Source of the DNA: an uncultured Lachnospiraceae bacterium
GTDB taxonomy: Bacteria; Bacillota; Clostridia; Lachnospirales; Lachnospiraceae
Direction of reading: 5' to 3'
NCBI GenBank assembly: GCA_947626715.1
Contig: CANQTG010000005.1
Location: 1-53,674, forward strand
Length of the DNA stretch: 53,674 bases
Below, in pieces: positions 1 through 8,134 of the stretch. The notes beneath the pieces were generated by a model that saw only the letters and a list, made by a program, of their open reading frames with translations, was not told where the DNA came from and made no database searches. The position numbers and the translations under genes were made by a program. The first letter of the stretch is position 1, and every line of letters starts with the position of its first letter.

Positions 1-387
1 CGCCTGCCGCTTCCTGTCGTACAGATCCCATACGTCGCCCTCGTTCGCGAGCCCATAGCCGATCGCCTTGGCCGAATCGATCACGCTGCCGCCGCCTACC
101 GCTAGGAGAAAGTCCACGCCCTCCTCCCTGCACAGCCGGATCCCCTCATAGACCAAAGACAGGCGCGGGTTCGGCACTACGCCGCCCAGCGTGACATAAT
201 CGATCTGCGACCGCGACAGGCTTTCCTCGATCCGCCCAATCAGGCCCGATCTTACCGCGCTGCCGCCCCCGTAATGAAGCAGCGCCTTTTTACATCCCTG
301 TTCCTTTACCAGCTCGCCGACCCTTGCTTCCGTACCTCTCCCGAACACCACCTTTGTCGGAGTATAATATTGAAATCCATTCGCCAT
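1..387 (-). CDS. Iron-containing alcohol dehydrogenase, N-terminal part (gene cut by window edge)
   Basis: The reading frame is open from an ATG at 387 to the window edge, giving 129 residues; the C-terminal two thirds lie outside. The start MANGFQYYTPTKVVFG and the nucleotide-binding stretch GGGSVIDSAKAIGYG (about residues 97-111) are typical of the NAD(P)H-dependent butanol/alcohol dehydrogenases (YqhD/BdhA group) that reduce aldehydes in fermentation. The metal-binding histidines of this family would be in the missing part. A GGGAG site lies 8 nt before the ATG, and a good promoter sits at 432-460, so the gene is probably transcribed alone rather than with metQ. The exact substrate cannot be told from this fragment. 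Confidence 0.85.
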   Translation of the reverse strand, partial: MANGFQYYTPTKVVFGRGTEARVGELVKEQGCKKALLHYGGGSAVRSGLIGRIEESLSRSQIDYVTLGGVVPNPRLSLVYEGIRLCREEGVDFLLAVGGGSVIDSAKAIGYGLANEGDVWDLYDRKRQA

Positions 388-431
388 ACCGCCCGCTCCC
401 TTCGTCCGTAGAACCGTTTTTTTCTTTTTCC

Positions 432-460
432 ATTGTAACCCGCTTTCCATCGCTTGGCAA
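432..460 (-). promoter_or_regulatory. Sigma-A-type promoter for the alcohol dehydrogenase gene
   Basis: On the minus strand a TTGCCA -35 box (455-460) is followed after exactly 17 nt by a TACAAT -10 box (432-437). This places transcription start about 40 nt before the ATG at 387. It is the only convincing promoter in the gap 388-571. Confidence 0.6.
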
Positions 461-571
461 GATATGAAGAAAGGCGGGATGGACAAAACGCCCCTTTCCG
501 TCAGCATAGATCTCTCTGACAAAAAGGAGCGTCCTGATTGGCCGAAGCCGCCGCCGAGCCGGTTTCCCGCC

Positions 572-1522
572 TTAGGAGAACGGGATCACCGCGCCGTCGT
601 AGGTATCGTTGATATAATCCTTGATCTCGTCCGAGGTCAGCACGTCGACCAGAGCTTTGATCCCCTCGTTGTTCTCATTGCCCTCGTTTACCGCGATCAC
701 ATTCACATAGGTCTGCGCCGCCTCCGAATCCGCGCTTTCATAAGCGATGGAATCCTTCGATACGGAGAATCCCGCTTCCAGCGCATAGTTCCCGTTCAGT
801 ACGACAAAGGCGACCTCGTCCTTGACTCTGGATACCTGCGCCGCTTCCAGCTCTTCTATCTCAATATTCTTGGGATTTTCCTCGATATCCCGAACGGTCG
901 CCGTCAGGCCCGCGCCCTCCTTCAGCTTGATGATACCGTTCGCCTCTAACAGCAGCAGCGCTCTCGCCTCGTTCGTCGTATCGTTCGGCACCGCGATCAC
1001 GTCCCCGTCCGCCAGCTCGTCCAAAGAAGCTTTGGTGCCGGGATAGATCCCGAACGGCTCATAGTGGATGCCGCCCGCATTTACAAGGTGCGTGCCCTTC
1101 TCTTCGTTAAAGCTCTCCAGATACGGGATATGCTGGAAATAGTTCGCGTCAAATTCGCCGCTGTCCACGACCAGATTCGGCTGTACGTAGTCGTCAAATA
1201 CCGTTACCTCCAGATCCCAGCCCTGCTGCGCGAGGATCGGCGCAGCCTGCTCCAATATCTCCGCGTGAGGCGTCGCGGACGCCGCTACTTTGATCGTTCC
1301 CTTTGTCTCCGTCGTTTCCGCCGCTTCCTCCGTTTCCTCCGTTTCCTCGGTTTTGGTCTCCTCGGCTTCCGGTTCCGTCGTTTCCGCCGCCTCCTGCGCC
1401 GCGCCGGCGTCCTCCGTCTGCGCCGCTTCCGGTTCCTTCGCACTTTCCGCAGAAGCGCCGCAGCCGGTTAAAACGGATACGGTCAGCGCAAACCCTGTCA
1501 ACAGTACGATAAATTTTTTCAT
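572..1522 (-). CDS. metQ: MetQ/NlpA-type methionine-binding lipoprotein
   Basis: This is a 316-residue solute-binding protein. It starts with a lipoprotein signal (MKKFIVLLTG, hydrophobic core, lipobox LTGC with Cys21). A low-complexity Glu/Thr/Ala linker covers about residues 22-75. A NlpA domain follows, with family motifs such as GTIKVAASATPHAEIL, NYFQHIPYLE, VAVPNDTTNEARALLLL and NGNYALEAGF. MetQ captures D/L-methionine for the MetNI ABC transporter. The location after three sulfur amino acid genes supports this substrate. No metN or metI gene lies in this window, so the partner transporter must be encoded elsewhere. The acidic linker is longer than usual and probably acts as a wall spacer (inference). 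The RBS is GAGGGAG, well placed. Confidence 0.88.
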   Translation of the reverse strand: MKKFIVLLTGFALTVSVLTGCGASAESAKEPEAAQTEDAGAAQEAAETTEPEAEETKTEETEETEEAAETTETKGTIKVAASATPHAEILEQAAPILAQQGWDLEVTVFDDYVQPNLVVDSGEFDANYFQHIPYLESFNEEKGTHLVNAGGIHYEPFGIYPGTKASLDELADGDVIAVPNDTTNEARALLLLEANGIIKLKEGAGLTATVRDIEENPKNIEIEELEAAQVSRVKDEVAFVVLNGNYALEAGFSVSKDSIAYESADSEAAQTYVNVIAVNEGNENNEGIKALVDVLTSDEIKDYINDTYDGAVIPFS

Positions 1523-1583
1523 GATCTTTCTCCCTCTTTTCTTTTCACTTGAAATCTTTAAAATAAAATCAGTTTTACGGTTT

Positions 1584-2753
1584 TTATGTCAGCGCCCGTT
1601 CCAGTTTTGCAAACGCCCGCTGCAAAACGGCTCTCGGACAGGCGATATTGACCCGTTCAAAGCCCTCGCCCTCTTTTCCGAATATCGCGCCGCTGTCAAG
1701 CCACAGGCCGGCCTTCTTTACGAGCAGCTCTTCCCGCTCCGCCTCCGTTTTCCCCAGCGCGCGGAAATCCAGCCAGAGCAGATAGGTCCCTTCCGGTTCG
1801 ATCAGGGATATCTGCGGCAGCCGCTCCTTTAAATACCCCCTGACAAATTCCAGATTGCCGCAGAGATATTTCTTTAGCTCCAAAAGCCAGTCCCCGCCTT
1901 CCTCATAGGCCGCCTGCGCCGCCGCCAGCCCCATCGTATTGAGCTGACTGTAGCCGCTCTGGGCGATAGCCCTGCGGAAACGGCTTCGCAGTTCCCGATT
2001 GGAGATCACGATATTGGAAACCTGTAAGCCCGCCAGATTAAAGGTCTTGCTCGGCGAGGTGCAGGTGATCGTGATATCCGCAAGCTCCTCGGAAAGGGAA
2101 GCGAACACGCAATGACGGCGGCCCGGCCATACGAAATCGCTGTGTATCTCGTCGCTGACGACGAAAACGCCGTGCCGCAGACAGATCTCGCCCAGCCTGA
2201 GCAGCTCCCATTTCTCCCAGACGCGCCCCACCGGATTGTGCGGACTGCACAGCAGGAAAAGCTTCACCCGATTCCGCGCGATCTTTTCTTCCAGATCCTC
2301 AAAATCGATCTCATAACGCCCGTTTACAAGCCGCAGCGGGCTATTGACCAGCCTTCTGCCGTTCTCCGATATCGTCTCCCCGAACGGATAGTAGACCGGC
2401 TGCTGGAGAAGCACCGCGTCCCCCTCCTTTGTAAGGGCGCGCACCGCCGCCGCGATGGCATAGACGACCCCCGGCGTTTTCACCAGCCAGCCCTTTTTTA
2501 TCTCCCAGTCAAAATATCTGCGGTACCAGCCCTCCACGGCTTCAAAATAATCCTCTTTCGTCTCGGTGTAGCCAAAGATCCCGTGCCTGACCGTCTCCTC
2601 CAGCCTGCGCAGGATCGGCGGCGCGGTCCGAAAATCCATATCCGCCACCCATAACGGCAGGATATCCTCCGGCTTCCCCCGCTCTAAGGCAAAATCATAT
2701 TTCAGACTGTTCGTGCCTCTCCTGTCAATGACCGTGTCAAAATCATAGTTCAT
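1584..2753 (-). CDS. PatB/MalY-family PLP-dependent C-S lyase (cystathionine beta-lyase type)
   Basis: This 389-residue fold-type I aminotransferase-like enzyme has the MalY/PatB signatures WVADMDF, SPHNPVGRVW, SDEIHSDFVWPGRRH and the PLP-lysine motif SPSKTFNLAGLQ. It probably cleaves cystathionine to homocysteine, or cysteine to sulfide, and it sits next to a cystathionine gamma-synthase/lyase gene. An ATG 27 nt upstream would add MRRRWRERQ. The start at 2753 is preferred because it yields the family N-terminus MNYDFDTVIDRRGTNSLKYD and has a GGAGG 10-14 nt upstream. It overlaps the end of the upstream gene by 11 nt, which suggests translational coupling. Confidence 0.9.
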   Translation of the reverse strand: MNYDFDTVIDRRGTNSLKYDFALERGKPEDILPLWVADMDFRTAPPILRRLEETVRHGIFGYTETKEDYFEAVEGWYRRYFDWEIKKGWLVKTPGVVYAIAAAVRALTKEGDAVLLQQPVYYPFGETISENGRRLVNSPLRLVNGRYEIDFEDLEEKIARNRVKLFLLCSPHNPVGRVWEKWELLRLGEICLRHGVFVVSDEIHSDFVWPGRRHCVFASLSEELADITITCTSPSKTFNLAGLQVSNIVISNRELRSRFRRAIAQSGYSQLNTMGLAAAQAAYEEGGDWLLELKKYLCGNLEFVRGYLKERLPQISLIEPEGTYLLWLDFRALGKTEAEREELLVKKAGLWLDSGAIFGKEGEGFERVNIACPRAVLQRAFAKLERALT

Positions 2754-3906
2754 CTGCCTCTCCCTCCAGCGCCTGCGCAAGATCGGCGGTCAGATCGTCG
2801 ATCTGTTCTATCCCGACGGACAGGCGCAGGAACGTATCGGTAATGCCCAGTCTTTCCCGTACCGCAACGGGAACGTCCCCATGCGTCTGGAGCATCGGAT
2901 ATGTAATGAGGGATTCCACGCCTCCCAGACTCTCCGCATAGGAGATCAGCTTTACGCGCTCCAAAAGGCGTTTCGCCGTCTTCTCACTGTCTACGTGAAA
3001 CGAGATCATGCTCCCGTATCCCCTCGCCTGCGCCCGGTTGACCGCATACCCCGGATGCTGCGGCAGCCCCACATAGGATACCGACCTTACCTTTTCCTGT
3101 CTCTTTAACCAATCCGCCAGCAAGAGCGCGTTGCTCTGCTGCCGTTCCATGCGGACGGCCAGCGTTTTGATCCCCCGTATCAGCAGAAAGCTGTCGAACG
3201 GGGAAAGGCAGCACCCGATCGTCTTATACAGATAGCGGAGCCGCTTCGCCAGATCGGGACGGCTCGTACAGACGAATCCCGCCAGCGTATCGTTGTGCCC
3301 GCCGAGGAACTTCGTCCCGCTGTGCAGGACAAGATCCGCTCCCAGCGCCAGCGGGTTTTGGAAATACGGAGTAAGGAAGGTATTGTCCACGATCAGCAGC
3401 AGCTTATGCCGCTCCGCCAGCCTTTTCATCGCCCTAAGATCCGTGACCTCCATCGTCGGATTGCTGGGCGTCTCGATATAGAGCGCCTTTGTCGTCTCGC
3501 GGATCGCGCTCTCCGTCCGCGCGATATCCGAGGTATCGACGCTGGTAAATTCCACGCCGCGCTCCCTGCAGACCGTGTCAAACATACGCACGGAACCGCC
3601 GTACAGATCCTCCGTACAGACCACATGGTCCCCGGCGGAGAAAAGCTCCATGCACAAAAGGACCGCCGCCATGCCGCTTGCGCAGGCCAGACTGTCGCAG
3701 GCCCCTTCCAGAGCGCTCATGATCTTTTCCAATTCCGCTCTGGTCGGGTTGCTCTCTCTGGTATAATCATAGCCCGTAGACCTCCCTACGCCCGGATGGG
3801 CAAACGTCGCCGTCTGAAACAGCGGGACGCTCAGCGCGCCGTAGGCATGGTCCTTGAGCAGATTCTCCGCGCCATGGATACATCTTGTCTCAATCCCGTA
3901 GTCCAT
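2743..3906 (-). CDS. Trans-sulfuration PLP enzyme (cystathionine gamma-synthase/gamma-lyase family)
   Basis: The protein has 387 residues, the normal family length. It shows the Cys/Met metabolism PLP-enzyme features: YDYTRESNPTR near residue 47, the substrate/PLP segment ASGMAA at 76, DNTFLTPYFQNPL at 174, and HSGTKFLGGH with the Schiff-base lysine at 199. These enzymes either join an activated homoserine with cysteine or split cystathionine. Motifs alone do not separate synthase (MetB/MetI) from lyase (MccB/MetC). The neighbours cysK and patB fit either a transsulfuration path to methionine or cysteine recovery. The RBS AGGAG is 9 nt from the ATG. It lies 71 nt after cysK, probably in the same transcript. 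Confidence 0.88.
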   Translation of the reverse strand: MDYGIETRCIHGAENLLKDHAYGALSVPLFQTATFAHPGVGRSTGYDYTRESNPTRAELEKIMSALEGACDSLACASGMAAVLLCMELFSAGDHVVCTEDLYGGSVRMFDTVCRERGVEFTSVDTSDIARTESAIRETTKALYIETPSNPTMEVTDLRAMKRLAERHKLLLIVDNTFLTPYFQNPLALGADLVLHSGTKFLGGHNDTLAGFVCTSRPDLAKRLRYLYKTIGCCLSPFDSFLLIRGIKTLAVRMERQQSNALLLADWLKRQEKVRSVSYVGLPQHPGYAVNRAQARGYGSMISFHVDSEKTAKRLLERVKLISYAESLGGVESLITYPMLQTHGDVPVAVRERLGITDTFLRLSVGIEQIDDLTADLAQALEGEADEL

Positions 3907-3977
3907 CTTACCATACTCCTTTTTCCTCTTTCGTCAGCACCTTCCCATCCCGCGCCCGCCGTTTTCCGGCCCTGCCT

Positions 3978-4910
3978 CTATTCGGAGAAAAGAGCCGTGG
4001 AATAATACCGGTCGCCCGTATCGGGAAGGAGCGCCACGATCGTTTTTCCTTTATTCTCGGGACGCTTCGCCAGCCTGATCGCCGCGTTTAACGCCGCGCC
4101 GGAGGAGATTCCCACCTGAACGCCCTCTTTTTTAGCCAGCAGCCTGCCCGCCGCAAAGGCGTCGTCGTTTTCGACCGTAAGGATCTCGTCGTAAATGTCC
4201 GTATTCAATACCTCGGGCACAAAGCCTGCCCCGATCCCCTGAATCTTGTGCGGGCCGCTCTTTCCCTCGGAAAGCACCGGCGAGCCTGCGGGCTCTACCG
4301 CTACGATCTGCACGCCCGGTTTCTTCTCCTTCAGATATTCACCGACTCCCGTCAGCGTTCCGCCCGTACCGACGCCCGCGACAAAGATATCGACCGCGCC
4401 GTCCGTATCGTTCCAGATCTCCGGGCCGGTAGTCGCTCTGTGGATCGCCGGATTGGCCGGATTGCTGAACTGCCCCGGAATAAAGCTGCCGGGAATCTCC
4501 TTTGCGAGCTCCTCCGCCTTCGCGATCGCTCCCTTCATGCCCTTTGCGCCCTCCGTCAGGACCAGCTCCGCGCCGTATGCCTTTAGGATATTCCTTCTCT
4601 CTACGCTCATCGTTTCCGGCATCGTTAAGATAATGCGGTATCCCTTTGCCGCCGCGATCGACGCGAGCCCGATCCCGGTATTGCCGGAGGTCGGCTCGAT
4701 GATCACGGAGCCCTCCTTTAACAGCCCTTTTTCCTCCGCGTCCTCGATCATAGCCTTTGCGATCCTGTCCTTTACGCTGCCCGCCGGATTCAGATATTCC
4801 AGCTTTATCAATAAGGAAGCCTCCAGACCAAGCTCTTTTTCAACATTGACCGCTTCCACCAAAGGCGTATTGCCGATCAGTCCCAGCGTTCCCTTATAAA
4901 TCTTTCCCAT
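3978..4910 (-). CDS. cysK: Cysteine synthase A (O-acetylserine sulfhydrylase)
   Basis: This enzyme of 310 residues makes L-cysteine from O-acetyl-L-serine and sulfide with PLP. The lysine that binds PLP is Lys47 in [15 protein letters not shown]. The substrate loop [12 protein letters not shown], the phosphate-binding [10 protein letters not shown] and the C-terminal [11 protein letters not shown] are all present. The N-terminus [18 protein letters not shown] is canonical, so the start is secure. It is the first gene of the sulfur block and is driven by the strong promoter at 4962-4990, with a leader of about 45 nt. In many bacteria CysK also binds regulators such as CymR; no such partner is seen here. 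Confidence 0.95.
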   Translation of the reverse strand: MGKIYKGTLGLIGNTPLVEAVNVEKELGLEASLLIKLEYLNPAGSVKDRIAKAMIEDAEEKGLLKEGSVIIEPTSGNTGIGLASIAAAKGYRIILTMPETMSVERRNILKAYGAELVLTEGAKGMKGAIAKAEELAKEIPGSFIPGQFSNPANPAIHRATTGPEIWNDTDGAVDIFVAGVGTGGTLTGVGEYLKEKKPGVQIVAVEPAGSPVLSEGKSGPHKIQGIGAGFVPEVLNTDIYDEILTVENDDAFAAGRLLAKKEGVQVGISSGAALNAAIRLAKRPENKGKTIVALLPDTGDRYYSTALFSE

Positions 4911-4961
4911 TTTCTTATTCCTTCCTTTCCTATTAGTTTAGTATGTTTTAAGTCTGACTGT

Positions 4962-4990
4962 ATTATATGCCCGCCCTTTCCTTTTGTCAA
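4962..4990 (-). promoter_or_regulatory. Consensus sigma-A promoter upstream of cysK
   Basis: On the minus strand a perfect TTGACA (4985-4990) and a perfect TATAAT (4962-4967) are separated by 17 nt. This is the closest match to consensus in the window. It probably drives cysK and the downstream transsulfuration genes. Confidence 0.8.
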
Positions 4991-5071
4991 TAAGAAATTC
5001 CGTCTTTTCTTTCTCTTTTTCGTTTTTCCGTTTCCGTTCCCTGCAAAAGCCCCGCAGGCGGCAAGTTTTGG

Positions 5072-5100
5072 TTGTGGCCAAGCGGGATTTATGCTACAAT
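5072..5100 (+). promoter_or_regulatory. Extended -10 promoter for the hybrid histidine kinase gene
   Basis: TTGTGG (5072-5077) and TACAAT (5095-5100) are spaced by 17 nt, with a TG dinucleotide one base before the -10 box (extended -10). The predicted start lies about 35 nt before the ATG at 5141. This also argues against a translation start at 5072, which falls in the -35 box. Confidence 0.6.
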
Positions 5101-5140
5101 TTTAGTACTGTTTATGCTGTTTTTTCAAAGGAGATCCCAT

Positions 5141-8089
5141 ATGCCAGCTCTAAATAACCGTAAAGAGATCGGCTATCACGCTTTGATCGTTACCCTTATC
5201 GCTATGTTTATCGTCGCCTCCCTATGCTTTTTCATGTACGTGAATACGAAGCGTATCATAACCCAGAATGAGAATTATATCGTCGACGCTACGAATCTTT
5301 CCGCCAGCCATATCGACAACCGCTTTTTCTCCAAGCTCAGCAATATCCAGATGATCGCCTCTCTCTACAGCGAGTCTATGGACAGCCCCGAGGTCGATAC
5401 GAAGCGGCTCAAGGAGCTCTGCCCGCCCGATTATTTTGATTATTTCCATTTTATCCCGGCGGACGGTCGTTTCCTCATGCCGGACGGGAGGACTGCCGAT
5501 CTGACCGGGCGCGAGTCCTACCAAAAAGGTATGCGGGGAGAGACCGGTATCTTTACCGTGGACGGCGGCTCGCTTTCCGACGATACGACCCTGCTCTCCT
5601 TCTATACGCCGATGTACTACAAGGGCAGGATCATCGGCGTCCTCTGCGGGCTATACGATTCCCACGGCATACAGAGCATTATTTCCAACAGCTTTTTCGG
5701 CGTGACCACGGGCGTTTATCTGTGCGATAGGCAGGGCCGGGTCATCGTCTCGACAGGCGACGAAGATCCGCCCCAAAACATACTGGAGCTTTCCGAGGAT
5801 TTCGCCCCGTTCTTTGGCGCGGAGGGCGGCGTTTCTTCCCTTTCCGAAGGCCAGCCGTCCAGATCGCTTAGCTATCGAAAGGGCTACCGGACGGAAACCG
5901 CCTGTATCGCCGCCCTGACATACAACGACTGGGTGCTGGTGCAGACCTTCCCGCCCGAAATCTCCTCTGCAATGATCCATACGACGAACAATGAAGGGAT
6001 CTTGCTCTGCTCCAGCATTATCCTCGCTTTTTTCATCTATATCCTCTTCCTTTTATTTACCAAACGGCAGAATGAGATCCTGCTGACAAACGAAAAAGAG
6101 GAGATCAACAATATCGTAGAGCGCGTTACCACAGTTTTCCGCCGTTTTGCGGTCGTAAATTTAACAGACAATTCCTATTATTATGTCGCCAAAACGGACG
6201 GGATGCCGTCGAAGGGAGACTATACCGAGCTGATCGAATATGTGAGCCAGTTCTATATTCCCGACAAGGACGAGGGGGATACCGCAGAGATCGCGCAGGC
6301 GCTCACCCCGCAGCAGATCCAGAAGAACCTAACGCCCGATCTGCCCTATCTACAGTACGAATACCATATCAACAGAGGAGAGGACCGATGGGAATGCCTT
6401 TTCATCATATGCTTAAAGCGGGAAAAGGGAAAGCCGGTCTCCGCTCTGTATGCCATTCAGGATATCACGGAACGCAAGCTGAAGGACTTTGAAAACAGGA
6501 ACGCGCTTCAGGAGGCCTTTAACGCCGCCAAAGCCGCTAACAACGCCAAAAGCGAGTTCCTTTCCCGCATGTCCCACGATATCCGCACTCCTATGAACGC
6601 CGTTATGGGCATGACGGCCGTCGCCGCTATGCATATGGACGATAAGGCGAAGCTCACGGACTGCCTCAACAAGATCTCCGCCTCCAGCCGCCATCTGCTG
6701 GCCCTGATCAACGACGTCCTCGATATGTCCAAGATCGAGAGCGGCAAGGTCTCCCTCTCGGAGGAGCCCTTCAGCCTTTCGGAGATGACGGAGGAGGTGC
6801 TGGATATCCTGCAGCCGCAGATCAAGGCGAAGAAACAAAAGATCAGTATGCGGACCTCCAATATCTCGCACGAATACCTGATCGGAGATACGCTCCGGCT
6901 GCGTCAGGTCTTTGTCAATATCTTAGGCAACGCGGTCAAATTTACGCCCGAGGAGGGAAGCATTTCTCTGGATATCAGCGAGATCCCTTCCCGCGTGCCC
7001 GGAAAGGCGCGTTTTGAGTTTGTGTTTACCGACACCGGGATCGGTATGGAGCAGTCCTTCATCGACAAGATCTTCGAACCCTTTTCCCGTTCCCAGAATC
7101 CCGATTCCCGCAAGACCGAGGGCACCGGTCTGGGCATGGCCATCGCCAAGAATATCGTAACTATGATGAACGGGGATATCAAAGTCGAGAGCAGGATCGG
7201 AGAAGGCTCGAAATTTACCGTGCGCGTTTTCCTTGCCGTTCAGGAAACGGCGGATCGCGAGGATTCTTCCCTCGGCGCGCTCAGGATCCTTGTCGCGGAC
7301 GACGATCCCGATTCCGCGGAAAGCACCAAAGAGATCCTGACCAGTATCGGTATGGAAGCCTCCTGCGTATACGGCGGCAGAGAGGCGTTAGAAACGATCG
7401 TGCGCTGCCATGAGCGCGGAGAGGACTTTGACGTGGTCATTCTGGACTGGCAGATGCCGGATATGGACGGCGTGCAGACCGCCGCGCAGATCCGAAAGGC
7501 GATTGGCGATTCCATTCCGATCATCATTCTTTCCGCCTACGACTGGACGGACATCGAGCAGGAGGCCAGAAACGTCGGCGTCAACGCGTTTGTCGCAAAG
7601 CCCCTGTTCCGTTCCCGCCTTGTCTATGTCCTCCGGTCGATGGTCGCCCAGACAGAGCAGCCGGCCAGCGCGCAGGTCGCCCTTATCGGCGAAGATAAAT
7701 TCAGCGGAAGGCGCGTGCTGCTGGCGGAGGATATCGAACTGAACCGCGAGATCGCCGGAGAGCTGCTGTCCATGAACGGGATTTTGGTCGAATACGCATT
7801 CGACGGTAAGATGGCGGTCGATACCGTCACGCAAAAGCCCGCGCATTATTACGACCTGATCTTTATGGATATCCAGATGCCGAACATGAACGGCTACGAA
7901 GCGACGCGGGCGATCCGCTCCTCTGGCCGCGAGGATCTAAAGACCATACCGATCATCGCCATGAGCGCCGACGCCTTCTCGGACGATATCTATAAATCCA
8001 GAGAATCCGGCATGAACGATCACATCTCAAAGCCGATCGATATCCCGAAGCTCATGGAGACGCTGGAAAAATGGCTGAAACCGGAATAA
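5141..8089 (+). CDS. Hybrid sensor histidine kinase with two receiver domains
   Basis: The start at 5141 is set by an AAAGGAG at 5127-5133, giving 982 residues. The order is: membrane segment about 12-34; extracytoplasmic sensor region about 35-280, Cache-like by length and position; second membrane segment about 285-307; a PAS-like region up to about 450; HisKA with MSHDIRTPMNAVMG (phosphate acceptor His479); HATPase with the N box near 596 and DTGIGM near 630. Two receiver domains follow, each with a phospho-acceptor aspartate (DWQMPDMDG, Asp769; FMDIQMPNMNG, Asp910). No output domain with DNA binding and no separate response regulator gene is nearby, so signals may pass through an unlinked Hpt or regulator protein. 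The ligand is unknown. Confidence 0.93.
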   Translation: MPALNNRKEIGYHALIVTLIAMFIVASLCFFMYVNTKRIITQNENYIVDATNLSASHIDNRFFSKLSNIQMIASLYSESMDSPEVDTKRLKELCPPDYFDYFHFIPADGRFLMPDGRTADLTGRESYQKGMRGETGIFTVDGGSLSDDTTLLSFYTPMYYKGRIIGVLCGLYDSHGIQSIISNSFFGVTTGVYLCDRQGRVIVSTGDEDPPQNILELSEDFAPFFGAEGGVSSLSEGQPSRSLSYRKGYRTETACIAALTYNDWVLVQTFPPEISSAMIHTTNNEGILLCSSIILAFFIYILFLLFTKRQNEILLTNEKEEINNIVERVTTVFRRFAVVNLTDNSYYYVAKTDGMPSKGDYTELIEYVSQFYIPDKDEGDTAEIAQALTPQQIQKNLTPDLPYLQYEYHINRGEDRWECLFIICLKREKGKPVSALYAIQDITERKLKDFENRNALQEAFNAAKAANNAKSEFLSRMSHDIRTPMNAVMGMTAVAAMHMDDKAKLTDCLNKISASSRHLLALINDVLDMSKIESGKVSLSEEPFSLSEMTEEVLDILQPQIKAKKQKISMRTSNISHEYLIGDTLRLRQVFVNILGNAVKFTPEEGSISLDISEIPSRVPGKARFEFVFTDTGIGMEQSFIDKIFEPFSRSQNPDSRKTEGTGLGMAIAKNIVTMMNGDIKVESRIGEGSKFTVRVFLAVQETADREDSSLGALRILVADDDPDSAESTKEILTSIGMEASCVYGGREALETIVRCHERGEDFDVVILDWQMPDMDGVQTAAQIRKAIGDSIPIIILSAYDWTDIEQEARNVGVNAFVAKPLFRSRLVYVLRSMVAQTEQPASAQVALIGEDKFSGRRVLLAEDIELNREIAGELLSMNGILVEYAFDGKMAVDTVTQKPAHYYDLIFMDIQMPNMNGYEATRAIRSSGREDLKTIPIIAMSADAFSDDIYKSRESGMNDHISKPIDIPKLMETLEKWLKPE

Positions 8090-8099
8090 AAGGAAGCAA

Positions 8100-8134
8100 A
8101 AAGCAAGACGGCAGGGCGTCAAAACAGCCCTGCC
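8100..8134 (-). terminator. Probable intrinsic terminator of the subtilase gene
   Basis: GGCAGGGC (8110-8117) and GCCCTGCC (8127-8134) form a perfect 8-bp stem around a 9-nt loop containing the subtilase stop codon. On the minus strand the stem is followed by GTCTTGCTTTTT. The convergent kinase gene ends at 8089, so the hairpin may also serve that transcript, though no T tract follows on the plus strand. Confidence 0.5.

Noticed and set aside
1064-1471. Plus-strand open frame antisense to metQ
   Set aside because: Arg/Phe-rich translation caused by the Glu/Thr-rich linker on the other strand; no RBS and no family likeness.
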